Source: Desmodus rotundus (Eukaryota > Chordata > Mammalia > Chiroptera > Phyllostomidae). From it: a stretch of DNA of 64,000 nt. The stretch lies in assembly GCF_022682495.2 (NCBI RefSeq), contig NC_071398.1:28709426-28773425 (forward strand). The letters are read 5' to 3'. Of this stretch, positions 22,986 to 54,470 are shown piece by piece; position 1 is the first letter of the stretch, and each line of letters starts with the position of its first letter. Made by a program: the position numbers and the translations under genes. Below the pieces are notes generated by a model that was not told the DNA's origin, made no database searches, and saw nothing but the letters and a program-made list of their open reading frames with translations.

Positions 22986-23289
22986 CTCCCCAAGCTCCCC
23001 AGGGACACCTAAAATACCCCTGAAGCTGTGAACCTATTGCCAGCCTCGGGTAGTGGGAAAGGCAGTAACTTTTGGTTACATAGAATTTAGGCCAGCAGAA
23101 CAGTGCTCCAACATGAGCCAGCAACGGGGACTCCTAAACTGAAGGCAATGGATCTTTCCGCAATGATGCAAATGTTCCATACATTTCCAGCCAGTACAGC
23201 GGCCATATGTGGAAATTGAGCATTTGCAGTATGGCAGACCAGGGTCCTCTGAAGGGTCATTCACTCCTGGGTCTGACATTAGCCAGCAG

Positions 23290-23345
23290 CCCACCGATGC
23301 ATCCCCACCGATGCTCACCGATGCACCGATGAGTCCACTGATGCA
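23290..23345 (+). repeat. Short tandem array of (ac)cgatgc units
   Basis: Five to six imperfect copies of CACCGATGC/CACTGATGC lie in a row inside otherwise non-repetitive DNA. This is a local mini-satellite with irregular spacing. Confidence 0.7.
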
Positions 23346-23449
23346 AACGTGTTCGACCCCACGATCTTGGGTTGAGCACGTTTGGGAAGGACCTGTGGTC
23401 CACCTGTGCATAGTGTGTTCATTCCATCCTAGGTTAGTTTGAATCTCTG

Positions 23450-25200
23450 CTCTGTGCGAGTGATTTTCTTACAGTGAGGAGACTAGTGGTCCAGGAAAAT
23501 GAGAGATTACAATGAAGAATTGAGGAGGTGGGTGAGAAGCCCCACAGATCCTCAGCCCTGCCTGTGCAAGAGACTCACCTACCTGATGCTGGAGCCACGC
23601 CTGGGCCAGAGGAGTCAGAAGCGCTGGTGTGGGGCTCCCCAGGGCTGAGAGCCACTGCTCTGACAACTGGGTGTAGCCTCTCTCCCGGAGTCTCTGTGGG
23701 ACCTTAGGAAAAGCACTCACTTGCAGCTAGTGGTGTCTCCTGTCTCAGAAGCAGCTCGGTTACAGTGATGGCAGATAAGACATGCAGAATGCGAAACACC
23801 ACACTTCCCTGCCTTGCCTCAGCTGGAACCTGCCTGACGGGCTCAGAGCAGGGCCCTGATAATAGAACACAACTGCTTCCCTAGCTAGACCCCGCCCCCA
23901 ACTAGGCTCTAGGAGGCTGAGAGCCAGTTCTTACGGTGACTTGAGCCCCTGCCTGCACCTCGTCTCCACTGTGGAGGTGATAATAGGACCTCCTGCGGGA
24001 CTGACCTTGGTGGCTCTGATTGGCTTGGGCCACCCTGCTGCGGCCATAGGCCATAACCCGTTCTGAACGTCTAAGGCACTCAGCCGTGTCCAACGCGCAG
24101 ACAGCGGTCGCCGCTCTCAGCAGGAGCAGCTCCTTTTCCTCATGGCAGTCCCATGGGGCATCATCATCCGTTGAATGTGGCCAGATGTGAGGCGAGGAAG
24201 ACATGCAGTGGCCAGCTCTCCAGGGCCTGCTTTATACGCCGCCTTTGAGAATGTGGACATTACCCTGAGGGCAAAGGGAGGCCATCTGAGGGATGCAGGT
24301 AGAGGAGTGGCGCATAGATCTGCACTGCAGAAATTCAACTCCGGTGGATGGAGTCGGGGTAGGGGCGGTCCGGCAGCAGGAGACTCACCTGGAGGTTGTG
24401 GGCAGAAGTCCAGGAGAGTGGTTGCGATGGCCTGAAGTAGGACAGTAGGCACAGGGACTACAATGACGGGCTGTCTGAAACCAGAGCCCGTGGACTGCCT
24501 TCCTGTGTCCAGAAAAGCCAGGTGCAGGGATGCTGCTGGACCCCACCCAGGCAGCCACAAGTATTTCCCCATCTACCTGTGGCCCCACACAGGCTGACAG
24601 CATGCCCTGTCCCTCCCTGGAGGGCCCGCAGCTTCCTCCCTGCAGCTCACTGGCCTCCAGGGTTTGGCAGGGGAGCCATCATGCCAGCCACACGGCGCAC
24701 ATCACGGCTGAGCCGGGCGCTCTCAAATGGCTCCGACATGGTGCGAACACACTCTTGTGTCTTTTTGCCATCTGCTGCTGTCATTAAAAAATTACATTTC
24801 CATCTGTTTTCACACTTTTGTCCCCTCCCAGCTTCCCCTCCTGGAAGCATATAGCACGGATCCCAAGTCTCAGATCGGACGTTGCTGGCCTCCTGGAAAC
24901 TGGGAACTTCGGTGGGACACACCAGGCTTAGGGGACGTGGGCTTTGTCAGTGGCCAGGGTGGTTAACGTCCTTCCATTTCCACTTCAGTAGCCTTTACTG
25001 CAGTCCCTGCTCCACTGCACACCCTCCACTTTGGGGGGAGCCATTTACAAAGCTTTTTTATTGTTAGTTTTAATCAGATGTGCAGCTTTGGCATTAAAAA
25101 TAAATGAAAAATAAACTGCAGACATTAGTAACCATCCCCCAGGATGTATTTAAATGGAGAATCTGACTCAAGAAATAAGAATCAAAGAGCCATGTTTTGA
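23450..25200. other. Intergenic DNA, no gene seen
   Basis: G/C-moderate sequence with several overlapping open frames on both strands, none with splice-consistent or recognisable protein sequence. I name nothing here. Confidence 0.35.
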
Positions 25201-25223
25201 GTTCAAAATAAATCGTCATTCTT

Positions 25224-25433
25224 ACCCTGGCTGGTGTGGCTCAGTGGACTGAGCACCAGCCTACAAACCGAGAGGTCACAGGTTCAATTCCCAGTCAGGG
25301 TACGTGCCTGGGTTGCAGGCCAGGTCCCCCGGTTGGGGGTGTGCAAGAAGCAACCGATCCACGTATCTCTTGCGCGTCAATGTTTCTCTCCCTCTCTTTC
25401 TCCCTCCCCTCTCTCTAAAAATAAAATAAAAGT
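25224..25433 (+). repeat. VES-type SINE
   Basis: Forward copy with promoter boxes (GTGGCTCAGTGG, GGTTCAATTCCC) and a tail of AAATAAAATAAAAGT. The 18-bp flank AAATAAATCGTCATTCTT recurs after the tail as AAATAAATCATCATTCTA. Confidence 0.88.
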
Positions 25434-26129
25434 AAATAAATCATCATTCTAGACCAGCCCCACAGAGGCCCCCACCCCCACCCACACAGCACCCAGACCT
25501 TAATGAAGGGTCAGGTCCACACAAAACCCAAATACCCCAAAAACCCCACAGGTCGATGGGCCTGGTGGATCCTCTCAAGCACAGCTTTGCAAACACTGGA
25601 GGCATTACTGCCAGTATTCTAGAGGCCCCTGTGGGAAAGCCAAGTCCAGTGTCCTGTGCAGCCTCAGGCTGGGCCTCCCACCTGGTCTCTGTCTTCCTGT
25701 TGCCATGGGCACTAAAAGCCTGGATGAAGAGGTGATTAGCCTCTGCAGGCCGCTGAGTGGGCTGGAGGCCTGTGAGCAGTGCCGGGGGTGATGTGCAGAT
25801 CCCCCCCAGCCTGTGGGCAGAGCCAGCCATCAGGGTGAGCACCCAGCCCCAGCCCTGAGGCCCAGCATCTCCCTGGGTTCCAAAGGGAACAGGACCGGGG
25901 CCATGAGTCATGAGCAGAAGCTATGCGGGCACTTGCCTGGCCTAACCGGTGCTCTGTGCTTCCGTCATCCTCCATGGGAACGTACTCTGGTTGCTGCTGG
26001 CCACAAAACGTGGGGACATGTGAAGCAGATTCGAACCCAACTGGAGCCTGACAAAGCCCAACTCCTGGCAGCCACTCAGCGGAGCCATGGCCAACCCAGA
26101 GACCAGCGAGTGAGAGATCAATGCTTTTG

Positions 26130-26500
26130 TGCTGAGCTACTGCCCTCTGGAGGGGCTGGAGACTGCGGCCACCACGTGGGTGGTCAGACATTTGGCCTGA
26201 CCAAGCCCCAGCGAAAACGCGGGACACTCGGGTGGGTGTCGCTGGCTGGCGGGTGTGTGTGTCACCGCTGCTGCCAGGAGAAGTCGGTGCGGTCTGCACG
26301 TGACTATCCCAGCGGCTTGCACGTGTCCGGTTGCTCCCGCACCCCTCCCTTTGGGCTTTGTCCCTTCGCTGCTTTTGCTCTGCATCCTTTGGCTGTAATA
26401 AACCATAACTGCAACTACAATGGCTTTTTGTTTTTTGTTTTTAGTTCTGTGAGTCCTTCTTGCAAGTTATTGGACCTGAGCATGGCCTTGGGGATCCTGG
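26130..26500 (+). repeat. LTR-like old repeat with poly(A) signal
   Basis: TTTGCTCTGCATCCTTTGGC, then CTGTAATAAACCATAACTGC and CTGTGAGTCCTTCTTGCAAG resembles the R/U5 end of an old mammalian LTR. The family is not certain. Confidence 0.45.
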
Positions 26501-26744
26501 AACTGCGCTTCCCTGTCCTCTACCCATGCATCCCAGGCTCACTGCTCCCAAAGCCGTGGCCCAGGTTCTGCTTCTGGGAGAACCCAACTATGACAGCACA
26601 CAAACCTAAGTCAGGACAAGCCACACAGCCTCTGACAGAAGCCAAAGAAAACGAACAGAAACCCCTGTGCCATGATGAGAACAGTCTACAGGGAGAGGGG
26701 CACACCAACAGTCTGATGTTCTTTAACACAAAAAATACAAAACC

Positions 26745-26949
26745 GCCCTGGCTGGTGTGGCTCAGTGGATTGAGCGTAGGCCTGCGAACTGAAAAGGTCG
26801 CCAGTTCGATTCCCAGTCAGGGCACATGCCTGTGTAGTGGGCCTGTCTAGCTGGGGGTGTGCTAGAGGCAGCCCATCAATGTTTCTCTCACTCTCCCTCC
26901 CTCCCTCCTCCTCCCCCTAAAAATAGATAAATAAAATCTTTAAAAAATA
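26745..26949 (+). repeat. VES-type SINE
   Basis: GCCCTGGCTGGTGTGGCTCA head, GGTTCGATT-type B box (CAGTTCGATTCCC), (TCCC)n region and AAATAAAATCTTT tail. Flanked by TACAAAACC on both sides (26736 and 26950). Confidence 0.88.
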
Positions 26950-27204
26950 TACAAAACCACTGCCTCCCATTACTACCAGGATCCCACAGCTGACAGGGAC
27001 TAGCAGGGAGAGCTGGGGCTCAAATAAGGTCCGTGTGACTGATGAGCCGGTGGCCTTGGCCATGCCCAGGCCTACCACGAGGCGGTCTGCAAGTCACGGA
27101 GCCCAAGACCATCCCAAGGCTCATCACCAGCCAGGCCTCCATGAAAAGCAACCCTCTCTCTCTGTGTGCTCTACCTCCTCCTCCCGGCCCAGGAAGCAGG
27201 GGGC

Positions 27205-27694
27205 ACTGTTCATTACAGAGGATCTTTATTTATAATGCAAAAAAAAAAAAATTATAAATCACTTCTGGACTGTTTTGATACCTGTAAAACAATTTGTAAA
27301 AAATGGAGCCACTCCTTCGCAAGAAGTTCTTGTGTGTGTTGATCTCCTGGGCACTGACTGCATGGCCCAGGGTGCTGGGCATGTGTTTGTCCAGAAGAAA
27401 GCCTCCCCTGGCACCCTGGTGGCCATCACCACGGCCCTGGGGTCAGCAAGAACGCGTAGGCATTAGAGGTCCGGTCCACTCAATGGGGCCAGGGAAACAT
27501 CGTTCTGGAAGCATGCAGGGCTGATTCCTTGCTCATCTTGCCACACTTCTCCTGGTTAAGTGCCGAAATCACTCTCCCATCCAGCATACTCAGCACATGT
27601 GTCCCAGAGAGCTACACTGCCTTGGGGATGCGTGGGATGAGGGATGGCCAGAGCAGGAACCAGCGCCAACAAATCCCTGACCTGTGCCTCCTTC
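27205..27694 (-). other. C16orf74: C16orf74 3' untranslated region
   Basis: Unbroken sequence between the stop at 27695 and the poly(A) signal at 27225. No SINE or L1 is recognised within it. Confidence 0.65.
27225..27230 (-). terminator. C16orf74: C16orf74 poly(A) signal (AATAAA on minus strand)
   Basis: Minus strand reads GCATTATAAATAAAGATCC about 465 bases past the stop codon. A T-rich stretch precedes it on the same strand, as in a transcript end. Confidence 0.7.
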
Positions 27695-47449
<19,755 letters not shown>

Positions 47450-47828
47450 GGCGGCACCGGTGCGGGCCTGCGGAGAGAGCAGAGGCTTGTTTGTATTGGC
47501 CACGTGTGGCCGGCCCCCACCCCTGGGCCCTGATGGGTGCACAACAGGAAGTAGTGGGGAGAGAGACCAGGGCCTCTGGGTCTCGGCGCCTGCTGACTAC
47601 ATCTGGGCTGAATTTGCTCAAAGCTGAGTCTGTGCTGGCGGAAAAAACTTTCAGGCACCTCAAAGCTAAATATACTGGAGGCCGGCTGCGGTCTGGGGTA
47701 AAGTTGACGGTGAGGGTGTGGTCAGGGGCTGACGAGGCGGAACCCACAGCACCTGGCCTTTCCTTTTACGGACCACAGTTCACGACTGACTTTATGCTGT
47801 GAGGACCCTCGGCCACGCTGGTCCCTCT

Positions 47829-48023
47829 ATTTATTTTTAGAGAGAGGGAAGAAAGGGAGAGACACATTGATGTGAGAGAGAAACATCGATCAGCTGCCTC
47901 TCATAGGCGCCTCAACCGGGGACACAGTCCGCAACCCAGGCACGTGCCCTGACCGGGAATCAAACCTGTGACCTTTCGCTTTGCAGTACGATGCCCAACC
48001 AGCTGAGCCACACCAGCCAGGGC
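47829..48023 (-). repeat. VES-type SINE
   Basis: Reverse copy from TATTTATTTTTAGAGAGAGG to GCCACACCAGCCAGGGC, 380 bases upstream (transcript sense) of the first coding exon of C16orf74. Flanks CCCTCT at both ends. Confidence 0.87.
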
Positions 48024-48219
48024 AGATGCCCCTCTTTTAAAGTGCAGATTCTTTGGAAATCTAACAGATTAAGCTATAAGCATGTGTGGTCCCCAGTCCA
48101 TAAGCATTAAAATCATCCCACCAGTGTCCCCAGGACCTGACCGCAACGTGAGGCACACTCAGTGTCCTGGGAATCAGCGCACAGAGGCAGCTGACGGTGC
48201 TCTAGCACCTGCAGGCTCT

Positions 48220-48350
48220 TCACACCTGATCCGCAACAATAACCCTGTGAGGTGCTATTACTGCCCCATTTCACAGATGTGGAAATCTGGGCTCAGAGAG
48301 GCGGCGTCACCTAGCTCACTCTGAGAGTGGAGCTGGGATCTGAACATGGG
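48220..48350 (-). repeat. MIR SINE
   Basis: CAATAACCCTGTGAGGTGCT, CCCCATTTCACAGATGTGGA and GGAGCTGGGATCTGAAC are reverse MIR core. Confidence 0.75.
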
Positions 48351-48991
48351 ACTGCCCTGACCCCCAGCAGCAGCCCACCCCACGGGGGCCTTTGAGGCTT
48401 GTTTCCACTGTGGAGGGCTCCCTGAGTCTTTGAGAGGCCAATGGGGGGAGCTCAGCCCTCTGTCCACAGGGTGTCCCCTGTGTGCCAGGCAGATGAGGGG
48501 AGGAGGGTGGAGGTGGCCATGAGAGGTGACCCCTACAGGTCTCCGACACAAGTGTGTGGCCCCGTGAGAGCCCCAGCCCTTCACTCTGGAATCCATGGTC
48601 TGCTTTTCCTGCCCGCAGGCTGGGATCGAAGGCAGGTGCCCCTGACGCGCAACCCTGGCTTTGCCAGCATGGTTGGGTGTTCCGCACCCTGCCAGCTGCT
48701 CTCACTCCCTGGTGTCAGACCTCCCAGCCCCATCCCCATTTCCCACATATCCCCACTCCTGTCATCCGATGTGAAAGCGGACCCCACACAAGTGGATACG
48801 AGGCCAAACAGGGCACCCCCCCTACGCAGGTTGCTCAGGCTAGCAGGGCAGTGTCTTAGGCTAGCACGCCAACTGGCCCTGACAGGCATCGCAAGCCCAG
48901 GGGAAGCAGAAAGAGGCCAGGGGTACAGAGGAGGGTTCCTAGTCCAGCCTGGGAGGCCTGAAGAATATGTCCCTAAAGATAGGTGGGAGTG

Positions 48992-49186
48992 CCCTGGCCA
49001 GGTAGCTCAGTTGGTTAGAGCATTGTACGGATATACCAATGCTAAGGTTGTGGGTTCGATCCCTGGTCAGGGCACGTATAAGAGTCAACCAATGAATGAA
49101 TAAATAAGCAGAACAACAAATCGATGTTTCTCTCTCTCCCTTCGTCTCTCTCTCAAATAAAAAAAATGCTTTAAAAAAAATAAACT
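48992..49186 (+). repeat. VES-type SINE
   Basis: CCCTGGCCAGGTAGCTCAGT head, GTGGGTTCGATCCCTGGTCA and a (TCTC)n / A-rich tail. Flanks AGATAGGTGGGAGTG (48977) and AGATAGGCAGGAGTG (49187). Confidence 0.9.
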
Positions 49187-49201
49187 AGATAGGCAGGAGT
49201 G

Positions 49202-49480
49202 GGCCAAGCATGGAACAGCTTCTCAGGCCCTGGGAATAGAATGTGTGAAGGTCCAGAGGACAAGAAGGGCATGGTCCACAGGAGGAGCCAGAGGGAGGGA
49301 GGTTGGAGCAGGAATAAGATGAGGAGAGGCAAAGGTGTGCTGGACCTTGAGGGCTTTGGAGGCTTGTTACGGGGTCCAGAGGTTATTCTGAGGGAACCGA
49401 GCAGCAAGTCTGCATTCTAGGAGGCTGTGTGGGCCAGGGGCCAGCTCGGAAACACCAGGGCCCCCAGACCGTCCCTGTGT
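49202..49480 (-). repeat. L2 LINE fragment
   Basis: TTGGAGCAGGAATAAGATGA and GACCTTGAGGGCTTTGGAGG fit reverse-oriented L2. The upstream SINE landed at its edge. Confidence 0.5.
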
Positions 49481-49907
49481 GGGTGGTGCTGCCGGGCCCA
49501 CAGCCTCAGCACCCTCGGGAGCTTGTTAGCAATGCAGCATCTCGGGCCCACCCAGACACTGAGCCAGAACCAGGATTTTAACAAGGCCCCCTGGGAGCCG
49601 TGTGCTTGTTAAGGTCAGAAAAGCTCTGCTCTGGGCCAGAAATTGTAGAGCCTGAGCTGCGAAGACAGCGGGGTAGCGGGAGGGAGAAGCAGCTGCAAGT
49701 TGGGATGACACAAAGGCTTGGGAGATGGTGGGAGCCCAGGAGGGGCTGGTTTGGAGGAGGGGCCAGGATAAAGGCTTCAATTTTAGCCAGGTTGCGTTTG
49801 TGGGGTAGGTAGGAGGTGGACTGGAAACACGCACTAGGAGGTAAGAGTTGGGGAGACTGAGGAAGAGGGAGAGAGGAGGGAGTAAGAAACATACCGAGGG
49901 CAGGAGA

Positions 49908-49934
49908 GAGACAGACAGACAGACAGACAGACAC
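49908..49934. repeat. (GACA)n microsatellite
   Basis: About six GACA units in a row. Confidence 0.85.
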
Positions 49935-50024
49935 TGATGGAGCCAGACTCAGGACACTTGTATAAAAGGAAGCATGTCCCCCTTAGGAGCAGGCCCTGGG
50001 GCATTGCTCTCCTGGCTGAGACCA

Positions 50025-50175
50025 GAGCCTGGTTTGGCCACATGACCATAGGCAGGTTCCTGACTATCCGGGCTCCACTTTTCTCATTTTTAAAATGGGG
50101 ATGATGCACTTGCAGCCTCATCGAGTAGCAGCAGGCACTGAATGTCCAGAGTGATGGCTGTAAAAGGGCTTCGCT
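50025..50175 (+). repeat. MIR SINE
   Basis: CACTTTTCTCATTTTTAAAA, TGGGGATGATGCACTTGCAG are forward MIR core. Confidence 0.6.
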
Positions 50176-50279
50176 CTGTGTCAGGCACACAGCAGAAGTC
50201 CAAGAGGGTCAGCCGCTATGTTTTAGGACAGCGGGGGAGGGGTGGGTGGTATCGAACCCCAGCGGGGCCTTTTCTCCAG

Positions 50280-50430
50280 GGTCTTGCTCCTCAGACTGTG
50301 GTCCTGGACCAGTAGCATGGGCACCACTGGGAGCCTGTGAGAAATGCAGGCTCTCAGTCCCGCCCCCACCTAAAGGTTCAGGAGATGCATTTCGACAATG
50401 CCCATGGGACGCTTGTTACCGTTTAAATGC
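50280..50430 (+). repeat. MER5-like hAT fragment
   Basis: CTCCTCAGACTGTGGTCC, GCACCACTGGGAGCCTGTGA and GAAATGCAGGCTCTCAG match MER5-type elements. Confidence 0.55.
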
Positions 50431-50714
50431 TAAGCATTGCATCTTCCCGGCACATTGGCACACGGGTATTGCCTGGGTGCTTTTAAAAAATACCTATCCC
50501 TCAGTACCATCCCAGAGATTCCGGCATAATTGGGCTGGGGTGTGGCCTGGCACTGGGACTTCTAAAAGCCCTACAAGGGATTCTAATGAGCCGGATGAGA
50601 TGTTAAGGTCAGGGTACCCTTCTCAGAGGAAAAGGCTGAGCTGGAGCTGGAGGAAGGGACAGCCCAAGCCTAGGGCTGTGGGAACAACGGGCACCTTTCT
50701 CGAGCATTCACTGT

Positions 50715-50870
50715 GAGCCCTGGGCAGAGCCCCTTCACAGATTCATGGTCAGTTAATCCTCACAACAGCCCTGTGCGTTTGGGACCATTTCTATCCCCAC
50801 TTTGCAGATGGGGAAACTGAGGCACAAAGAGGACAGTTAACTTGGACTCTAGAGCCCAGACTTCCAAACA
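50715..50870 (-). repeat. MIR SINE
   Basis: TTAATCCTCACAACAGCCCT, CCACTTTGCAGATGGGGAAA and CTGAGGCACAAAGAGGACAG, reverse MIR. Confidence 0.8.
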
Positions 50871-51924
50871 CAGAGCTTTCGGGTGGATGGTAGCACAGAC
50901 CTTACTTCTGTCTCTCTCCCAGCCCTCCCCAGGTTGGGTCTGCCCCCGCCCCAGAGGTCCTGCAGCCAAGGTCGGATCATCAACAAATAAACCCAAGGCC
51001 CCTGATGGCCGCCGTGAGAAAGACACAACATCGCAGCCACGTGCGTGGTCTGCACAGCACATTCTGATTTTATGGTCTATTTTCTTTTTGAAGTGTTGGT
51101 CACAACCCACTTAAGAGATTTTACAACACATCCCATCCCAGGGTCTGAACAATGATTTATGCTGAAGTCCTTGCAGACGAATCAATGTCGGGACTTAGCT
51201 GTAAAACACTGCAGAGAACAAGGGACGCAGAGCAGACACACACGGGGGCAGGGGCTTGCGGTCTGTTGCCGCAGCTGGGAAACAGGAGTTCATTACACAC
51301 TTGTGTGTCTGAAACACAGAAAATGGCCAAAGGGAAGGCAACAGTCCATCAGGGCACAGTGCAGGGCCGCTGTGCTGTTCGATGATCTCGATCATTGCGC
51401 TGTGTTCTGTAAGAGGGCCCTTACTTTGAGGGAACACTGACATGCTGGGGGTCAAAGTCATCGTTTCTGCAACTTAACTCTCAAACAGTTCAGCCAGGAA
51501 TCCTAACACGCACTTGTATGCACTGAGAAAGCCGGTAACGCACGAGTGGCTAAGTGCTCGTGTCCAGTGCTGCGTAGCCAGGACCACTCTGTGCTCTCGC
51601 GATTTTTCTGTAAGCGTCAGGCTATTTCAAGAGGAGAAGTCGACAAAGGAAGGGGAAGCAGATAGAGGCAGAGCAACTCAGTAGGCTGCATCTCCTCTGT
51701 GCCCAACACCATGGCCTCCCAGCAGCCGCACACAGGGCGCAGTTTTGTATCAGAGCCGTTCTCCCAGACCTCTCTGCTGTGGCTGGAGGTGCATCCCAGG
51801 GATGGGGCTCTGGCTTGGGGAAGGCTCTGCGCTATGCTGTGCCGGGAGCACCACCTCCCAGAATTGTCTGAATTGGTAGGTTTTGTTCCCAAAGCTGTCT
51901 TGTAACTTTAAAAATACGTACCTC

Positions 51925-52133
51925 GCCCTGGCTGGGTGGCTTAGTTGGTTGGAGCATGGTCCCGTACACCAAAAGTTTGCAGGTTCGATTCCCGGTCAGG
52001 GTACATCCCTAGGTTGCAGGTTCAGTCCTTGGTCAGGGTGCTGACCGGATGAAACTGACTGATGTTTCTCTTTCTCTCTTTCTCCCCCCTTCTCTATCTA
52101 AAACCAACAAACATATCCTTGGGTGAGGATAAA
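51925..52133 (+). repeat. VES-type SINE
   Basis: GCCCTGGCTGGGTGGCTTAG head, AGGTTCGATTCCCGGTCAGG and a tail ending GGGTGAGGATAAAAAAA. Flanks AAATACGTACCTC and AAATACCTATCTC. Confidence 0.88.
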
Positions 52134-52215
52134 AAAATACCTATCTCAAAACACTCAGGGAAGGAAGAAAGGAAGCCGGAAAACAAAACAAAACGAAACA
52201 AGAGGATGAGGGCCC

Positions 52216-52427
52216 CGACCAGTGCGGCTTGGTTGGCCGCGCGTTGTCCAGCAAACTGGAAGGTCGCCAGTTAGGTTCCTGGTTGGGGCACAGTCTGGGT
52301 TGCAGGTTTGGCCCCTGGTCGGGGTTTGTATGGGAGGCAACTGATCAATGTTTCTCCCCCTCACTTTCTCCCTCCCTCCCCTCTGCCTAAAAATAAATAA
52401 ATAAAATCTTTAGAAAACAGAGAGAGA
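52216..52427 (+). repeat. VES-type SINE
   Basis: Head CGACCAGTGCGGCTTGGTTG, tail AAATAAATAAATAAAATC. Flanked by ATGAGGGCCC at 52206 and 52428. Confidence 0.87.
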
Positions 52428-53269
52428 ATGAGGGCCCAGGAGGCCCCCGCCCAGATTCCGGGAATGCTGGGGGACCAGAGGCTGCTCCAGAGTCAGGCAG
52501 ACGTCACATCACGTCACGGGCTCATGTCCACGGGCAGCAATTCTATTTCAGGTTTTTGAAATTCCCCAGCAGACAGTTGGCACAAACCAACGTTTCTCAT
52601 CCCAACGCACGCTGCGGTAACTCTCGCCCCTGTGTGTCTGCTCCCCATGAGGACAGAAGGCAGGCAGTGGGCTGGGAGTGGCGGACAAGAATGAGAACCA
52701 GGCACCCGCAGGAGCCGTGGGACCTCAGGCCAGTCGTTTCCCTCTCTGCGCCTGAGGTGCTGAAGTCCTGCCCGACCCCAGGCTCAGGGCTCTCACCTGC
52801 CGAACAGGAACCCCTCCCCCAGCCCCTGATAGGGGGCTTGAATGGCCATCCCTGTTGTCACTGTCATCATCACCATCACCACCATAATATCGCCGAGGAG
52901 TACTCCCTCGAGGGTGCTGCATTAGAGGGCTGCCAGAGGCACCAGGGCCCTGTGGTCCCTACTCTGCCCCTCGGTGTGGCAGCTGTATCGGGGAGAAGTG
53001 CTCCCAGGGGTGCTTTGTGTGGGAGGGTGATGGCCCCACCCCTCCATTCCCTCTGAGGTCAGGGCTGCTAGGCGAGGGCCAGCCCTCGGCAGATGCTACA
53101 GATGCTTTTATGGGAGAGCCCCACCCCAACCCTGCAAGAGGGCTGCGATGTTCGATGTTCAGAAAGGGGGGATTAAAGCTTGATTCTACATCTGTCTGAA
53201 TGGAAGTCAGACAGCTGCCTAACTATGGGGAGTGGGGCTCCTGGTACCTTAAACTTCACCATCACCGTG

Positions 53270-53480
53270 ACAGTAACAGCTGACACACACCAAGCTAACG
53301 CTTTCTAGAGGCCAAGTCCTGGGCTGAGTTCAGTATAGAAATGGTTCCACGAAACCCTAACAACATCTAAGAAACATCACTGTGATCCCCATTGTACAGC
53401 TGAGGGAAGGGAGCTCCAAGGGGTCAAGTGCTAAGAAGCCACAGCTCCAGCAGGCCGAACGTCAAGGCCCAGGCTGGCCT
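53270..53480 (-). repeat. MIR SINE, diverged
   Basis: GGCCAAGTCCTGGGCTGAGT, GATCCCCATTGTACAGCTGA are reverse MIR text. Confidence 0.55.
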
Positions 53481-54006
53481 CACCACACACTTCAGGGCTA
53501 TGACATTCCACACGCCACACTTCATCATTGGACTTTGTTACAAAGATGCACAGTGTCATGATTAGCAAATAAAGATTTAATGGGAGGGGGCCCCTTAGCG
53601 TGGCAAGATGGCACCAGCTCAGTCAGGTCCATGAGAACTCCTAGTTTAGGTACAAATGTACTCCCTCTTTCACACATTTGCAGGAGTGTGAAAACCTCCC
53701 TTTCATATTGAATCGGGCTCTGTTTATATGTTCCCTTCAAAATATCAGATTAATTATTTGCACAACAGCTTGAAGTAGAACAGGTTCTTTCTTGCACCCA
53801 GGCATAAAAGCCTCTACCAACAAACGGCCAGGACAGGATCCTCTCCAATGACAGAGAGGTGCAATGATAAAAACTCACTTCCTCCTGCAGGGCTCCGCCC
53901 TCCTCCCAGCGGTGGGGAGACAGACTGGTACTGGCTGCTCTGCACACCACACAGCCTTCCTGAAAACCAGGACCGTCTCCAACACCCTTGGCCAAGTCAT
54001 CTGCTA

Positions 54007-54190
54007 TTGTTTTTACAGCAGCCTTGAAGACAGAACCCGAAAACTACAAGCCCACAGCTGTGAGTGCGTGCTAGCTCACCGCCTGCAGGTTTTCAGTGCA
54101 CAAAGTAAACGAATGTGTTCTTTGCACAGAGTAAAAAGTAGTTAAGACGAAGCACTGCCTGCAGGAGACACGAGAACCGCTCACTGGCTA
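54007..54190 (+). repeat. Unnamed ~185-bp dispersed duplicate, copy 1
   Basis: TTTTTACAGCAGCCTTGAAG, GCCTGCAGGTTTTCAGTGCA, GTGTTCTTTGCAC and GCACTGCCTGCAGGAG recur in order at 55416-55598. Direct orientation, about 1.4 kb apart. Confidence 0.75.
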
Positions 54191-54340
54191 GAGGGCCCTG
54201 CTTTTACAATTCTGGCACCAAGGTCTGCTGGTTCCCTTTCAGTTACTACTTTTGTGGATGGCGCATGTTGGTCTAGAGTGAGAGAGAAACCTTCCTGGGG
54301 CGAATCGCAAATCTAGACCTGGAAGTGGGCGTAGAAGAAG

Positions 54341-54470
54341 GTTGCCAGATAAAATACAGGATGTCCAACTGCTGCGTGGGACATACTCATCCTGGAAATT
54401 AGTCATCATTTATCTGCAATTCAAATGTAACTGAGCATCTTGTGTTTTCACTTGCTAAATCTGGCCACCC
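54341..54470. repeat. Palindromic old element, second copy
   Basis: Starts GTTGCCAGATAAAATACAGG and ends in the inverted equivalent (AAATCTGGCCACCC). Same family as 37.53-37.90 kb but without a SINE. Confidence 0.6.

Noticed and set aside
25813..26850. 345-codon open frame on plus strand
   Set aside because: It runs through unrelated intergenic DNA, an LTR-like block and into a VES SINE. No family resemblance and no splice context.
27481..27545. Possible alternative last exon of C16orf74 starting VWQDEQG
   Set aside because: It resembles the family by chance and has a poor acceptor. The exon at 27695-27753 matches the family end exactly (EDGEIDPEA) with a good acceptor and the right phase.
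48992..49070. tRNA gene-like A and B boxes
   Set aside because: They belong to the tRNA-derived head of a SINE, not a foldable tRNA gene. The same applies to the other SINE copies.
48441..49103. 220-codon plus-strand frame
   Set aside because: It ends inside a VES SINE and has no family match.
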